Translations under genes and position numbers: made by a program
In this document: piece after piece, positions 12,545 through 23,286 of the stretch
Numbering within the stretch: the stretch's first letter is position 1
How the letters are laid out: each line of letters opens with the position of its first letter
Origin: Conchocele bisecta
Lineage: Eukaryota > Mollusca > Bivalvia > Lucinida > Thyasiridae
Assembly: GCA_029237695.1 (NCBI GenBank)
Contig: CM055274.1
Location: 23,797,505-23,861,504 of the forward strand
Reading direction: 5' to 3'
Length of the DNA: 64,000 bases
Notes under the pieces: generated by a model
What the model was told of the DNA's origin: nothing
Seen by the model: only the letters and a program-made list of their open reading frames with translations
Databases searched by the model: none

Positions 12545-12935
12545 ATATATACTGACCAAATAACGAAGACGTAACATTCTTCACAACTGTTGAAAATTTA
12601 ATTATAGAAAATAATAGAGAAACTGCAATCATTGGAGGAGATTTCAATAATGTTATTGATTTTAATATGAATAAATTAAATGGAAGAATAGATAAGAATA
12701 AAAAATGCTGGATAAAAATTAATGATATTATAAATGAAAACGAACTTCACGACATATACAGGCTCAGACATCCAACTACGAAACGATTTAATGGCATTCA
12801 AATCATAGACCACCTATTTTTTGCAGGTTATATTATTTTCTATTAACAGCGAATATATTAAATGCTGTAACACACTGCGATATAATCCCTGGATTTATGT
12901 CTGATCATTCCGCTATCACTTTAAATCTAAACTTA
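12545..12935 (+). pseudogene. LINE endonuclease domain fragment
   Basis: Reading through one stop codon, the translation shows the NIY-x-PN region, the GGDFN motif and HP...KRF; after a frameshift, the SDHSAI motif that closes the apurinic endonuclease fold. GGDFN and SDH carry metal-binding and catalytic residues in this family. The domain is broken by an in-frame stop before PNN and the frameshift near 12,830. Confidence 0.75.
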
Positions 12936-13572
12936 TCTAATTCTACTAGAGGGCCGGGATACTTTAAACTAAATAATAGTATACTATTACAAGCAGAATT
13001 TAAAGAAAAAATAAAAGAATCGATTCAGGAAACAGTAAATACCAATATAGGTTGTAATCCCAATACGATGTGGGAACTAATAAAGGGATCTATAATAAAT
13101 GTATCAATAAAGTACTCGAGTAAAAAAAGAAATGTGAAAGGGATAAAGAAAAGGAAATAGAGCTGGAAATTAAACGGTTAGAAAACGATTTAGAGGACCA
13201 CCCATCCAATCAATATACAGTAGACAGACTCAATATTGAAAACAATAAGTTGAACGAAATAATTGAAGAAAAAACAAAAGGAATCCCCTTAAGATAAAAA
13301 GCTGAATGGGTAGAAGGCTGTGAAAAAAACACAAAGTATTTTTCAAACTTAGAAACAAAGAGATCTGAAGAAGAAACTATAAAGCAATTAACAATAAATG
13401 GTACATTACAAAATTATCAAAGTATAATACTTGATCATGTAAAACAATAATATATGCATATATATATAGCGAAAATAAAAATATAGAACATAGTAATAGC
13501 AGTTTCTCGAATCACGCCGAACCAAAACTAAATGAAGATCAAAAACAGTCATGTGAAGGTCTCATAAATACA

Positions 13573-14643
13573 TTTGAATGCGAATCAGCAATAAAAGAAA
13601 TGAAAAATATGAAAAGCCCTGGTTCAGATGGTCTAACAGCTGAATTTTACAAACTATGTTGGAATAACGTAATAGAACACTACATAAATTCAATTAACTA
13701 TTCGTATGCAAATGGATCTTTAACTGAATTGCAAAAACAAGGAATAATTACTTTATTGCCCAAAAAAGGTAAAAGCACACTTTCAATAGACAATTGGAGA
13801 CCAATATCACTCCTAAATGTTGATTACAAAATTTCAACCAAAGTTATAAGTAATAGTATTAAGAAGATTCTAAACTCAGTAATTAACATTAATCAAACTG
13901 GCTTTATAAAAGGTTGATATATTGGAGAAAACGTGCGTGCACTGATGGAAATAATACATGAGACAAATGAATCAGACACACCTGGATTAATATTTTTTGC
14001 TGATTTTCAAAATGCATTTGATAGTCTAGACCATAAATTTATAATTAAAAGTATGCACAATCTAATTTTGTGTGAATCACTAATACAATGGATATCACTG
14101 TTCTTTTAGGATGCAAAAAGTTGCATTTCAAATAACGGTCATTTATAAGATTTGTTTAAAGTGGAAAAAGGTGTAAGACAAGGTTGTCCCTTATCTGCAT
14201 ACATATTTATTTTATGTATTGAAATATTATCGAGAGAAATCAAACATAATGCAAATATTACCGGTCTATTCTTAGGTGGTACGGAAATAAAACAAACACT
14301 ATTTGCCGACGATGCCAGTTTTACACTTGACGGGTCACAAAGATCATTTCAAGAGCTTGTAAAAACGTTAGATAAATTTGCCCTTATATCTGGACTAAAA
14401 CTAAATAAATCAAAATGTACAATTTTAAAGATAGGCAGACTAAAGCATGACCCAAGCCAATGGTGCAATAACAATATGTATACGTGGTCAAGCAGCCATG
14501 CATCCACACTAGGAATAATATTCACAAACAATGCAGCAAACCTACATGAACTGAATACACTTCCCAAGATAAAGTCATTCCAGCATTGCCTAAATAACTG
14601 GAGAAATGGAACCTATCATAAATTGGCAAACTTACTGTACTAA
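13573..14643 (+). pseudogene. LINE reverse transcriptase, broken
   Basis: Order of recognised blocks: KSPGSDGLTAEFY and NWRPISLLNVDYK (to 13,917, where a TGA replaces the residue after GFIKG), then FADFQNAFDSLDH with a catalytic Asp (about 13,990-14,030), then GVRQGCPLSAYIF and LFADDASFTLDG with the two-Asp catalytic motif as FADD (14,166-14,335). At least three stops or shifts separate the blocks. It copied the element's RNA at a nicked target site when intact. Confidence 0.85.
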
Positions 14644-14777
14644 AGACTTTAACGCTACCAAAACTTATACATCCACTAACTGTGCTTGAAAACCCAGTAG
14701 CTGAAACAATAACACGGATAAATGATATAATGTATGATTTTCTTTGAGACAGTAACTATGAACACTTTGGACTGAAA

Positions 14778-15686
14778 ATGATAAATATTCATGCGTTTAT
14801 CAACTCACTGAAATGTTCATGGATAAAACGTTTAAAAGGTATACACAATCAGTTAAAAATAGCATACAATAACGAGCTTAAAAAATATGGCGGTGATATT
14901 ATATTTAAAAGTAATCATAATGAGAATGACGCAAAGCAATTAGCAAACAGGTATACCTTTTTAAATGAAGTCTTGATCTCGTGGTGCAAAATTAACTTCC
15001 AATATTCAAGTACCAACGTAGCACATGAGATTTTATGGCACAACTCTAACGTAAAGCTTGAAAGAACCAGTACGATATTTTATAAAGAGTGGTATAACAA
15101 AGGTATTATGTACATGAAGCATATATATGATTTTAGAGTAAACTATTTCTACAGTTTCAGTGATTTTAAGGATACATATGCACTAAATGCTGGCGACTTC
15201 CTAAAATATTACGCATTGATAGGCAATATTAAAACTGAATGGAAAATCAAGAAATTGAATGGAAATATATATTTTCAATAACGTACAAGAGTACAAACAG
15301 TACAAAACTTAGTTCAATATAAATATCTGATGAGAATAATACCAAACAATTCGTTTTTGTTTAAATGCACCGTCATACAACAATTTTGGACTGACGTAAA
15401 CATGTTATTGCAAACGAGTAGGCTATATTATAATCTCAATTTAACATATGAATATATATCATTTTGTAACGCAAAAGTTGCTTGTAAAAAGAAAACAATA
15501 CTTATTAGTTTTATTATCCATTTAGCAAAATATTTTATTTTCAGATGCAAATATAGTGAATCACAACCAACATTGGAACACTTTAACGCATATCTTAAAC
15601 AAACAATACAAATTGAAGAAACTATTGCCACTATGAGAGATAAACTCGAAAAAATTCAATTAAAATGGAATGACTTTATTCAGTAA
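14778..15686 (+). pseudogene. LINE ORF2 C-terminal region, broken
   Basis: Two long open segments (14,778-15,281 and 15,330-15,686). The second has the features of L1/Tx1 C-termini: FKCTVIQQFWTDV, then AKYFIFRCKYSE..P, then a lysine-rich end finishing KWNDFIQ and a stop. A frameshift or stop near 15,282-15,330 separates them. No separate function can be given. Confidence 0.65.
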
Positions 15687-15700
15687 GCAAATAAATTTTT

Positions 15701-16360
15701 ACAACACTGCCATTATCTTACCATATCAATATTCCCAAACCACTATACGTTACCATATAAGAGAGTTTTGACCCTTCTCACCTTCCGATATAAATAAACC
15801 TCCTACCCCAATCCAATAATCCAATAGCATATATAGACCGTTTAAACAAATAAAACTCATTGTTACATGGATATCTGCACAATTAAGGAATGTGACCATG
15901 CTCTGACAAATACGTATTTGTTTTTCTGGTTGTCAGATCACGGTCTGTTTTAATCTTTACGCATACATGTGTACACTATATTATTTTGACCATGTTAACT
16001 ATGTTTATGATTGTATGGTATGTATTATATACATGTAACAAAGAGCATTCAATATTAATAAAACAAAAAAGAAAAAAAAGATGTCCAGCAGAGCTCGCGA
16101 CAGCTTCCACAATGCTACTCAATTTGATCAGATTGCCCCTTCTTTTGTCGCATTTGCTTTGTTTCATTGTACTTATGGGTGACCTGTTACATGAAAGTAA
16201 CACAGTGGCTATGTCTGTTTCATACAAATGCCGTACTTACTCAGGTATATTATAATAAGTTACAAATTATAAATCGTGTCACAACAGAAAAATAAACATT
16301 ACGGTAACCGTCTTATCCAATAGTATATAGCCCATACTAATAAATTGCTGTGGTACAATG
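15701..16360. other. Non-coding stretch
   Basis: Possibly the LINE 3' UTR up to about 15,880. Beyond that nothing is recognised; overlapping short frames on both strands at 15,976-16,255 have no family features. Confidence 0.35.
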
Positions 16361-16900
16361 TGAAATGATGGCGGACATCTTAGAATTTGGTGAACTGGGC
16401 AGTTACCCAAGGATGTGTTACATTAGTTTTACTGTGTCAATATAATACTGTTTCCTTGTTTTAAATTATAAATGCTATCAAATAGGTAACACGATGTACA
16501 TTGATTAGAAATCCTGATAGTTGGCTGCCATCTTGGATTTTGGTACACATGACAGTTATTCAAGTATGTGTTGCTATTGTCATGGCCATTTACTGTGTAC
16601 GTGTTCTCGTACGTAAGCATGTTAAATGATGATATATAAGTGACACGGTGACAAATTAATGGAGATTATGATTGATTGTTGGCGGCCATTTTGGATTTTT
16701 ATACATAATTTTTCACGTAATAAATATTGTTTAAGTAGCATAAACTTTTATTTCACTTATACAATATAATCCAATACGAATAAACCAATAACTGGGCATA
16801 TACATTAGTTTTATATATGTTTAGTGTGGCGGGGTGAGGTATGGGTGTATTGGCGGCCATCTTGGATTGTTTCGGCCATTTTGAACGAAAATGTTCGAGT
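16361..16900. repeat. Old ~160-bp tandem repeat with GGCGGCCATYTTGG core
   Basis: The core recurs at about 16,368, 16,522, 16,681 and 16,852, spacings near 154, 159 and 171 bp. Flanks are only loosely alike (TACAT/TTAGT/GTAA words), so the array is ancient. The same core at similar spacing reappears in the triplicated units. Confidence 0.5.
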
Positions 16901-18630
16901 TCGATTGTATGTAAATGGAAAATATCAATTGCAATGTTTTCAGTTCGTTTGACAGCGTGTATATGCGACTATCCGTCAGTTGTATGTGAACGCTTTCAAA
17001 ACAGCCCTTTTACGGGCAGAAATGTTGCTCTTAGGGGGGTCCAGTTATAGGGGCATAAACACTTTAAACGAAGACTTAGTTACGAAGTTATTTTCGGGAC
17101 TGATACCCACGCGACAGCATGCATATTTATTTCGAAAATAGAATGCATAGTTTTTAAAATTGAAAGTGGCCAACAGAAGATTCAGAGCAAAACTGTACAT
17201 TACCAGATTACAGTCACTGTGTATTTATATGTGTGTGGGTTTTAATTGTTGATAGTGGGTTTACCATTTGAAGAAAGTATATACATGAACCTGTAATATG
17301 TATATTTAAATGTCGGGAAAATGCGGCGATGTGACTTACAGTTGTTAGAACATGTCCTGATAAAAATAACGGCAGATGGCAACATAGGGAAAATTATAGT
17401 ATATGTACTGGTACATGTATATGTATATCCGCTCTGTAATTATTTTAAAAACGAAATTTGAAATTTAGTTTGATGCGTTTCAGAAAAAGTACGCTCAACG
17501 TCTTTGTAAACAATTCAACGAAAAATGAGCGGCCATCCATGCCAGGCTGAAATCATTGTAGCCTACGTGCATGTATTTTGAAGTTATATCTGCACACTAT
17601 ACTCCAGTCAAGGCTTTACACAGTAAATTTGTCCCGATTACAAAATTGATTTCGTTGAAAAGACGCTGCACAAACTTGACCTTGTAACAGTTGTTTGAAG
17701 CAGCTCGTTTGAAGTCAGCCGCGTTGAATCTGCAAATCGGGAACGCGTGTATTTGTTTTATAGTATGTACACGCCTCCGATTAGAAGGAACACTTGATAA
17801 AAAAATAAAATAAAATAAAACACGCAGACGTCCAGTGTTTAGTAGTATTTAGATTAACAGCGATCTGCAGGACTTTGTAATTGTTGAAGACCTGTGCATC
17901 CGAGCAGTCCGATCAAAGTCTACAGTGATTGCGAATATACAGTAGTAGTACAATATATGCTATAAGCATGTTTATAAATGGTCAATATTAAATAATACGT
18001 GCATTGGTATCAATCTGACACGGTGCACGTATTTAGTGGTAGCGGATACAGATACAAACCTGTCGGCTACGTGACGGGGGACCCTGGTGGCAGAATGTAT
18101 GTTCGCAGTAAATATGCATGTGACACAATACCACGATCAAACATGTTTAACCCAATGTCAACATAATGCGATATGCCAAGAGCCGTATAACTAGCACGAC
18201 GTTCTCCATATTTTGTATATCTGTGATACGATTCTTTTTCCGACAATTTCCAAATTGTAGTTTTATGTTGATTTTCTAAACATACGACCGGCGAACCAGT
18301 AAATCAAAATAATTAAAACCTATGGTCAGTTTTATTTGTGGCAAATTTTATCCAAAATACGTGACCCAGTTAGGCAACTGTTTACATTGCATCACAGTCC
18401 AATATCCGCACTTCCACATAATCTGAACAGGACCGTTAATCACACTTAGTAAAGAGATATTCACACATGCGATCCGGGTTTGATAGGCTACGTGTGGTTA
18501 ATGGTGGTCACCAGACAGGATAATCTGAATATTCTGCTTTCATCCCACGTTAAGGAACATACCGACAGGCATGTCACGGAGTTCACTTTTATACGAGTGA
18601 TACATATGAATAACTGGTGAATGTTATGCC
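16901..18630. other. Non-coding stretch
   Basis: Nothing recognised except an A-rich microsatellite (AAAAT units) at 17,799-17,820. Confidence 0.4.
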
Positions 18631-18634
18631 GATA

Positions 18635-19182
18635 TTTGGTTGTTAATAAGGTATGTTTATAAACATTGTACATATATTGTTTTACTAATACGTGTATCAG
18701 TCCCCCATACAGCCGGCCGTTTTTTCGTTACCATTTCTGCATATTCTGTGGCATTTCATTAGAATTGTAAATTCCCTCTATCACGGTAATGTTGTCTACT
18801 GCTATATTTGAATTATTATCACAGAATTTAACATTTGAAACCAGAGTTAAGGCGCGTAAATTTATTCATGAATTTGGCGCCAATATGGCACGGGTCTGAG
18901 TGCTGAATTTGGCCGATATTAGGTTGTTTTGTTAGGTATGTTTTACCATTTATAAACATCGTACATATATGATGGATATTACTAAGAATTAGGGCCCCCC
19001 ATACCGACGTCCGTTTTTTCGTTACCATTTATACATATTCTGTGGAATTTCATTAGAATTGTAAATACCCGCTATCAAGCATATTTGTCTACTGCTATAT
19101 TTGAATTATTATCACAGAATTTAACATCTGAAACCAGAGACAAGGCGCATACGTTTATTCATGAATTTGGCGCCAATATGAC
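18635..19182. repeat. Tandem duplication, ~294-bp unit, two copies
   Basis: Copies at about 18,635-18,888 and 18,928-19,182 are in register at an offset of 293-294 bp; shared anchors include GTTTTTTCGTTACCATTT (18,719 and 19,013) and TTCATGAATTTGGCGCCAAT. A second small duplication follows (TACGACCTATTAATT near 19,207 and 19,307). Confidence 0.7.
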
Positions 19183-19403
19183 GCTGGTGGTCGCACGCGG
19201 AGATATACGACCTATTAATTCCGTCCACGCCCACTGCCAATTGGAATTGGAGTCATAGATCTGCAGCCCCATGCAGCTGTCAGGTGTTCACTGAGCTAAA
19301 TTATACGACCTATTAATTATTTATTAGACACGCCCACTTCCATTAATATAGTAATTAAACTTGGCTATTACGTAATTTGGGTTAAACCGCTGCATATACT
19401 ACT

Positions 19404-19442
19404 GCTGCACCGTCGGCTGGCAAGGACACGCGTGTCGCGATG
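19404..19442 (+). pseudogene. Tail of an EGF-like exon at the unit A boundary
   Basis: The last ~39 bp of an EGF exon followed by a donor (GATG then GTAATC). Translation ends CTVGWQGHACRDG, matching the GWQG..C.DG end of the good exons. The sequence upstream of 19,404 does not continue the module and there is no acceptor, so the exon is truncated exactly where homology to units B and C begins. Confidence 0.6.
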
Positions 19443-19599
19443 GTAATCAGTTTTACTATTATTTGTAATATCATTGATACTGTAATGGCTGTGTTCTGTC
19501 AGTAGACTGTAGTACATAACCATGAGTTATAACATGAACACATTGTTATTCCGTGCTGTAACCCATTTCATAACTGTGATATGACACACGTGTAATACC

Positions 19600-19760
19600 A
19601 TTTGGTGCGAGTTTGATTGGCTGGCCGCATCACCGTAATCGTGTATTCGTATTTCGCCCCAACTTCCGTTATGTCATTGGAATACAATGGAGACGTTCCA
19701 AATGACGTCCGTAATGTCGCCACAAAGCAATGATATTTTGGCGTTGACGTCATCATGTTT
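19600..19760. promoter_or_regulatory. Possible regulatory block: CCAAT-type and CRE motifs (unit A)
   Basis: ATTGG boxes (near 19,616 and 19,677) with a full CRE, TGACGTCA, at 19,745-19,752 and a half site (TGACGT) nearby. The same block is kept in B (CRE 29,510-29,517) and C (41,220-41,227). Function is an inference from motifs only. Confidence 0.3.
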
Positions 19761-20149
19761 GAAACGCCATTAGAAGCGTCAGTGACTCGTTAAAATTAAT
19801 GAAATTGTTCGAAGATGATCCCGTTTTGTAATATGAAGATTTTACAAAGAATGGAACCTATTATATGGAATATTTATGATAATTTACTTGCAGAAATTAA
19901 AAGTATTTTTTTCTGTGGATATTTGTAACTAGATGCGAAAATAGTCAATGGCGTCTGCTCACTGAAACGTATTGGATATCTCCACTTTGGCTACTGCTTG
20001 GCGAGTTAATTCTGGCAATGAATATGTAGACATAACATTAACTTTTCTTCCACCTCATTTCTAACTGCATCACTAACTTTATATGGGATGATGTAAGCGT
20101 TAATCCTTAATTGGTCGGTACTGCACAATGTATGTCATGAATCTTGTAT

Positions 20150-21010
20150 ATTGATGTGCCCTGATTTGTTAGTCAGCACATGCTCAAATTCATGGAGCGC
20201 CCTGTGTCATGAACAACCTCTGGTTCACCTCAATTGTGTCGTCAATTACGGCCGTATTTATAAGGCAAATATATCCCAATCACTGGGTATTGGTGCGTAC
20301 GTTTTTCATTATATTGACATGAACTGTTTTCAGTTTCCCCTTCATGAAGATTCTATAATGATAATCACAGTCATTTGGTATTTTCACTGTACGGTATACA
20401 CCTTCCAATTTCAGTTGCAGTAACAATTTGTTATCATCAGTGGCAAGTAGCACTAACACCTGGTAGCTTTCCTTGTACTTCCGACCACGTGCGTTTCTAC
20501 CACATGATGTATGCCGGTTAGGTTTTGTTCAAAAATTTTTATCGGAGATAGTACTTTCTGGCAAGTAGTTTCAACGTTTTCGAGAAGCTCTGTGTCTCAA
20601 ACCACATGTCATTGGGCAACTCTGACTTACTGACCTCCCGACCAGTTCAAATGGGGAGAATGCTAGGCTTTCCTGTGGAACCTCGCGATAAGCGATAAGC
20701 GACGCCTTGATGTATTATCAAAATTTCTGAAACATTCGCTCGCCATGCGCTTCAGCATATGCGTTGGTGTACCGTGGCATCTCTCTACCAACCCGATGCT
20801 CATCGGTTGGTAGGGTGTAGTAGTAAGTTGTCTGAGTGATAATAGCCTACTTACTGCTTGCATTACGGCCACGTAAATTGCGATATGCATTCAGTCAATA
20901 ATTTCTCGGGAGGTTTTTAGTCGATTGAACATGTCTACGAGTTACTCTGTTAGAAGTTCAGCTTCGATACTCGATAATGGTACTACACTCTATCTCGTAA
21001 TCCTCCGACG
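20150..21010 (-). pseudogene. Ty3/gypsy integrase relic (unit A)
   Basis: Read on the minus strand: PLSSIEAELLTE...LVDMFNRL, then a frameshift, then SRLLSLRQLTTTPYQP and GLVERCHGT (integrase core, 20,663-20,890), and at 20,278-20,434 a GPY-like end with KLLLQ, GVY, DYHYRIFMKGKLK and HVNIM. The order matches the C-terminal half of Ty3/gypsy pol, which inserts element DNA into the host. Stops and shifts make it dead, and no LTRs or reverse transcriptase remain. Present in all three units, so it predates the triplication. Confidence 0.75.
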
Positions 21011-21939
21011 TTAGGATACACCAATTTGTAAGTAGTTACCCTACACTGTCTACAGCATCGGGTTTGAATGGTGCATCAATAAGCAGACAAGTGGTATGTT
21101 ACCCAATGATGAAAAATACTTATATTTAAATATGTTTTTAGATTCAATGTGTGTTAACATGGTTAATGGCCGAATATTAGTCGACTGAAAGCCGTGAAAC
21201 AGGCAGCAGTTGATTGTGCTTGCACTGTCTCGAGAAGTAAACCTAGACTAGCAATTTAGTTTCTTTTGCTATCAAATGTATAAAGTGAGACTAAGATTAT
21301 CGTAGGAAGTCCAAGGCTCACAGAGGAATCCCTACCATTTCCGCGCCGAGCATTATCAGTATGCTATCAGAAGATACGTATGCGCTCTGCTCAAATCCGA
21401 AGGTAAAATTGCATGTATTATGTGAACGCTACCGTAACGAATGTATATTAAACAGTGAACAGTGTACACCGATTTACATTATAATTATATATTTACTAAA
21501 GCCGTGTCCGACATTCATCTCTGTATTACATGTTTGCTAAATAATACCTTCGATTCTGTTTACACTTTCGATCGAAGAGCAAGCAATTATACAAAGCAAT
21601 GAATCATGTTGCACTCATCGAGACATCAAGCTGGTTGCTGGAGAGATGGTGCATATGGGATTTGTGGCTGTCTGATCGGCGTCTATACTTTTTGTCATAC
21701 ATACATGTATATATTCTCGGCAGATAATGCTATTGGAATGAAGACATGCATTACTTACAACATGCTAGCGGTTTTGTATTTTTGAATAGACATCTACCAG
21801 CCTGCACCCAAGTCTGATCGGGGTTTAAAATGTTTGTCGCTCTTATGTGATCTGTACCAGAACTTGCTTGGCTGACATTCATGATCAGGAAAACGGAACG
21901 GATCTACAAATAAGAGGCACGGTATACACATGTTTGTGT

Positions 21940-22590
21940 AGGCAATCGGTGTATGCCCGGACCAGCCTGTGCATCTGCACGGCCTGATAGGAACCCACAT
22001 TGTTTGCTACGGAAACAAACTAGTTTTTAAAATAAAACAGGCTTTGTGAAACGAATACATAAATAATAAGAAATGTTCACATGTTTTTGTATCCATAGTC
22101 AGTGGTGTGTACCCAGACCATCCTGTGCATCTGTGCAGTCTCATCCTGGTCGACACTAAATTTTATCGAAAATTATACCAACAATGTAATCTATCTGAAT
22201 AGTGAACCGAATCTACATATAATATTCAATGTCCAAAATGTACGCCTGTGCAGTCTGATATGGGTCTATTCTGCTAGCTAACTAGACGTATGTCACGCGC
22301 TCAATACTACTACATTTATTAATCCCGAAACGTGTTGGTGTTCACAATATTTTGTATAGATAGTCAGTGTATGCCCAGATCAGCATGTGCATTTGCGCTG
22401 TTTGATCTGGGTCCACATACCTGTAGCTTGCTACCCAGGCTTTTATCAACAACTTAACACACGTATGCGTGACTATTGATATGAATCTACAGCGAATATT
22501 CAATGATCGCATTGTCTTCAGTAAACAACCAGTTTATGTCCAGACAAGCCTGTGCAGCTGTGCAGTCTGATCTGTATCTACACTGTTTTA
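21940..22590. repeat. Cluster of dyad-type repeats (unit A)
   Basis: A ~45-bp motif related to CCAGACCAGCCTGTGCATCT followed by CTGTGCAGTCTGATCTGGRTC recurs at about 21,957, 22,110, 22,235, 22,372 and 22,537, separated by 125-165 bp of AT-rich sequence. The two halves are inverted relatives. Matching clusters occur at about 31,788-32,400 and 45,183-45,825, and single members elsewhere (4785, 5147, 28,193). Confidence 0.55.
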
Positions 22591-23281
22591 CAAAACTAGT
22601 TGACTTATTGTGGGTATGACGGAGTGTGTGTAGCGTATTAGTAACCTATGGTGGTCGTTTATGGCAATTTAAAGGTGAGGGAATTTTTTAGCATAGATTA
22701 GTGTCATATGTCAACATATTCGTCTACCGTCGTTGGACTCCGTGTGGGTGTCTGCCAAGATATTTTCGCGTTTGGACAAGAGTAATATCACTTTAAAGCC
22801 GTGAACACAAAATTAATGTATATATGCATTAATACATTCAAATAATGATACAATTTACCAAGTTGTTGCTGTATGAAAATGGGACATGACTGGGATATAT
22901 ATTTGATAATATGGGAAAGCTTAACAAATTATTGGAAGCCATTCGTTACGTAACGGATAACGTACAATATGGAAATGTGACGTCAACTTTGAATCTTGTG
23001 TGAGCAAGAATATCAGTCTGTCTCATACTTAAACTCATATTGGTAATGTTGTTCTCCGTATGTATAGTGTTGGATTCAAAATGATTTTATCTGCATGCAC
23101 GGTGGACCTGGTTTTTTTTTTAAAGTTACGAAAAATTGTCCCTGGGGCCCTTAAAGAGGGACGGGGTTTTCAGCTTAATGGGGATTTGCATACTTGTAGA
23201 AAGTTAACGAATTGTGTGATGTATGTATCTATTTGTAGGTTTGCATGTGTGCTGAGTCCGATAGAACAATAATCCAAACCA

Positions 23282-23286
23282 CATAT
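23282..23286. other. Empty target site (CATAT) of the 2.5-kb LTR-type element
   Basis: Units B and C carry the 2.5-kb TG...CA insertion between duplicated CATAT copies at exactly this point; A has CATAT once, and the flanks join cleanly. Confidence 0.85.

Larger units (their letters stand above)
12440..15700 (+). mobile_element. Decayed L1/Tx1-like LINE (non-LTR retrotransposon), 5'-truncated
   Basis: Contiguous remnants of the second ORF of a LINE in the expected order: apurinic-type endonuclease, linker, reverse transcriptase, C-terminal region. The sequence is interrupted by many stops and frameshifts, so the element is dead. The first ORF, the 5' UTR and the N-terminal half of the endonuclease are missing, consistent with 5' truncation. 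It is AT-richer than its surroundings. No clear poly(A) tail or target duplication could be fixed; 15,690-15,880 may be 3' UTR. Clade assignment rests on the reverse-transcriptase motifs and the shape of the C-terminal region. Confidence 0.85.
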
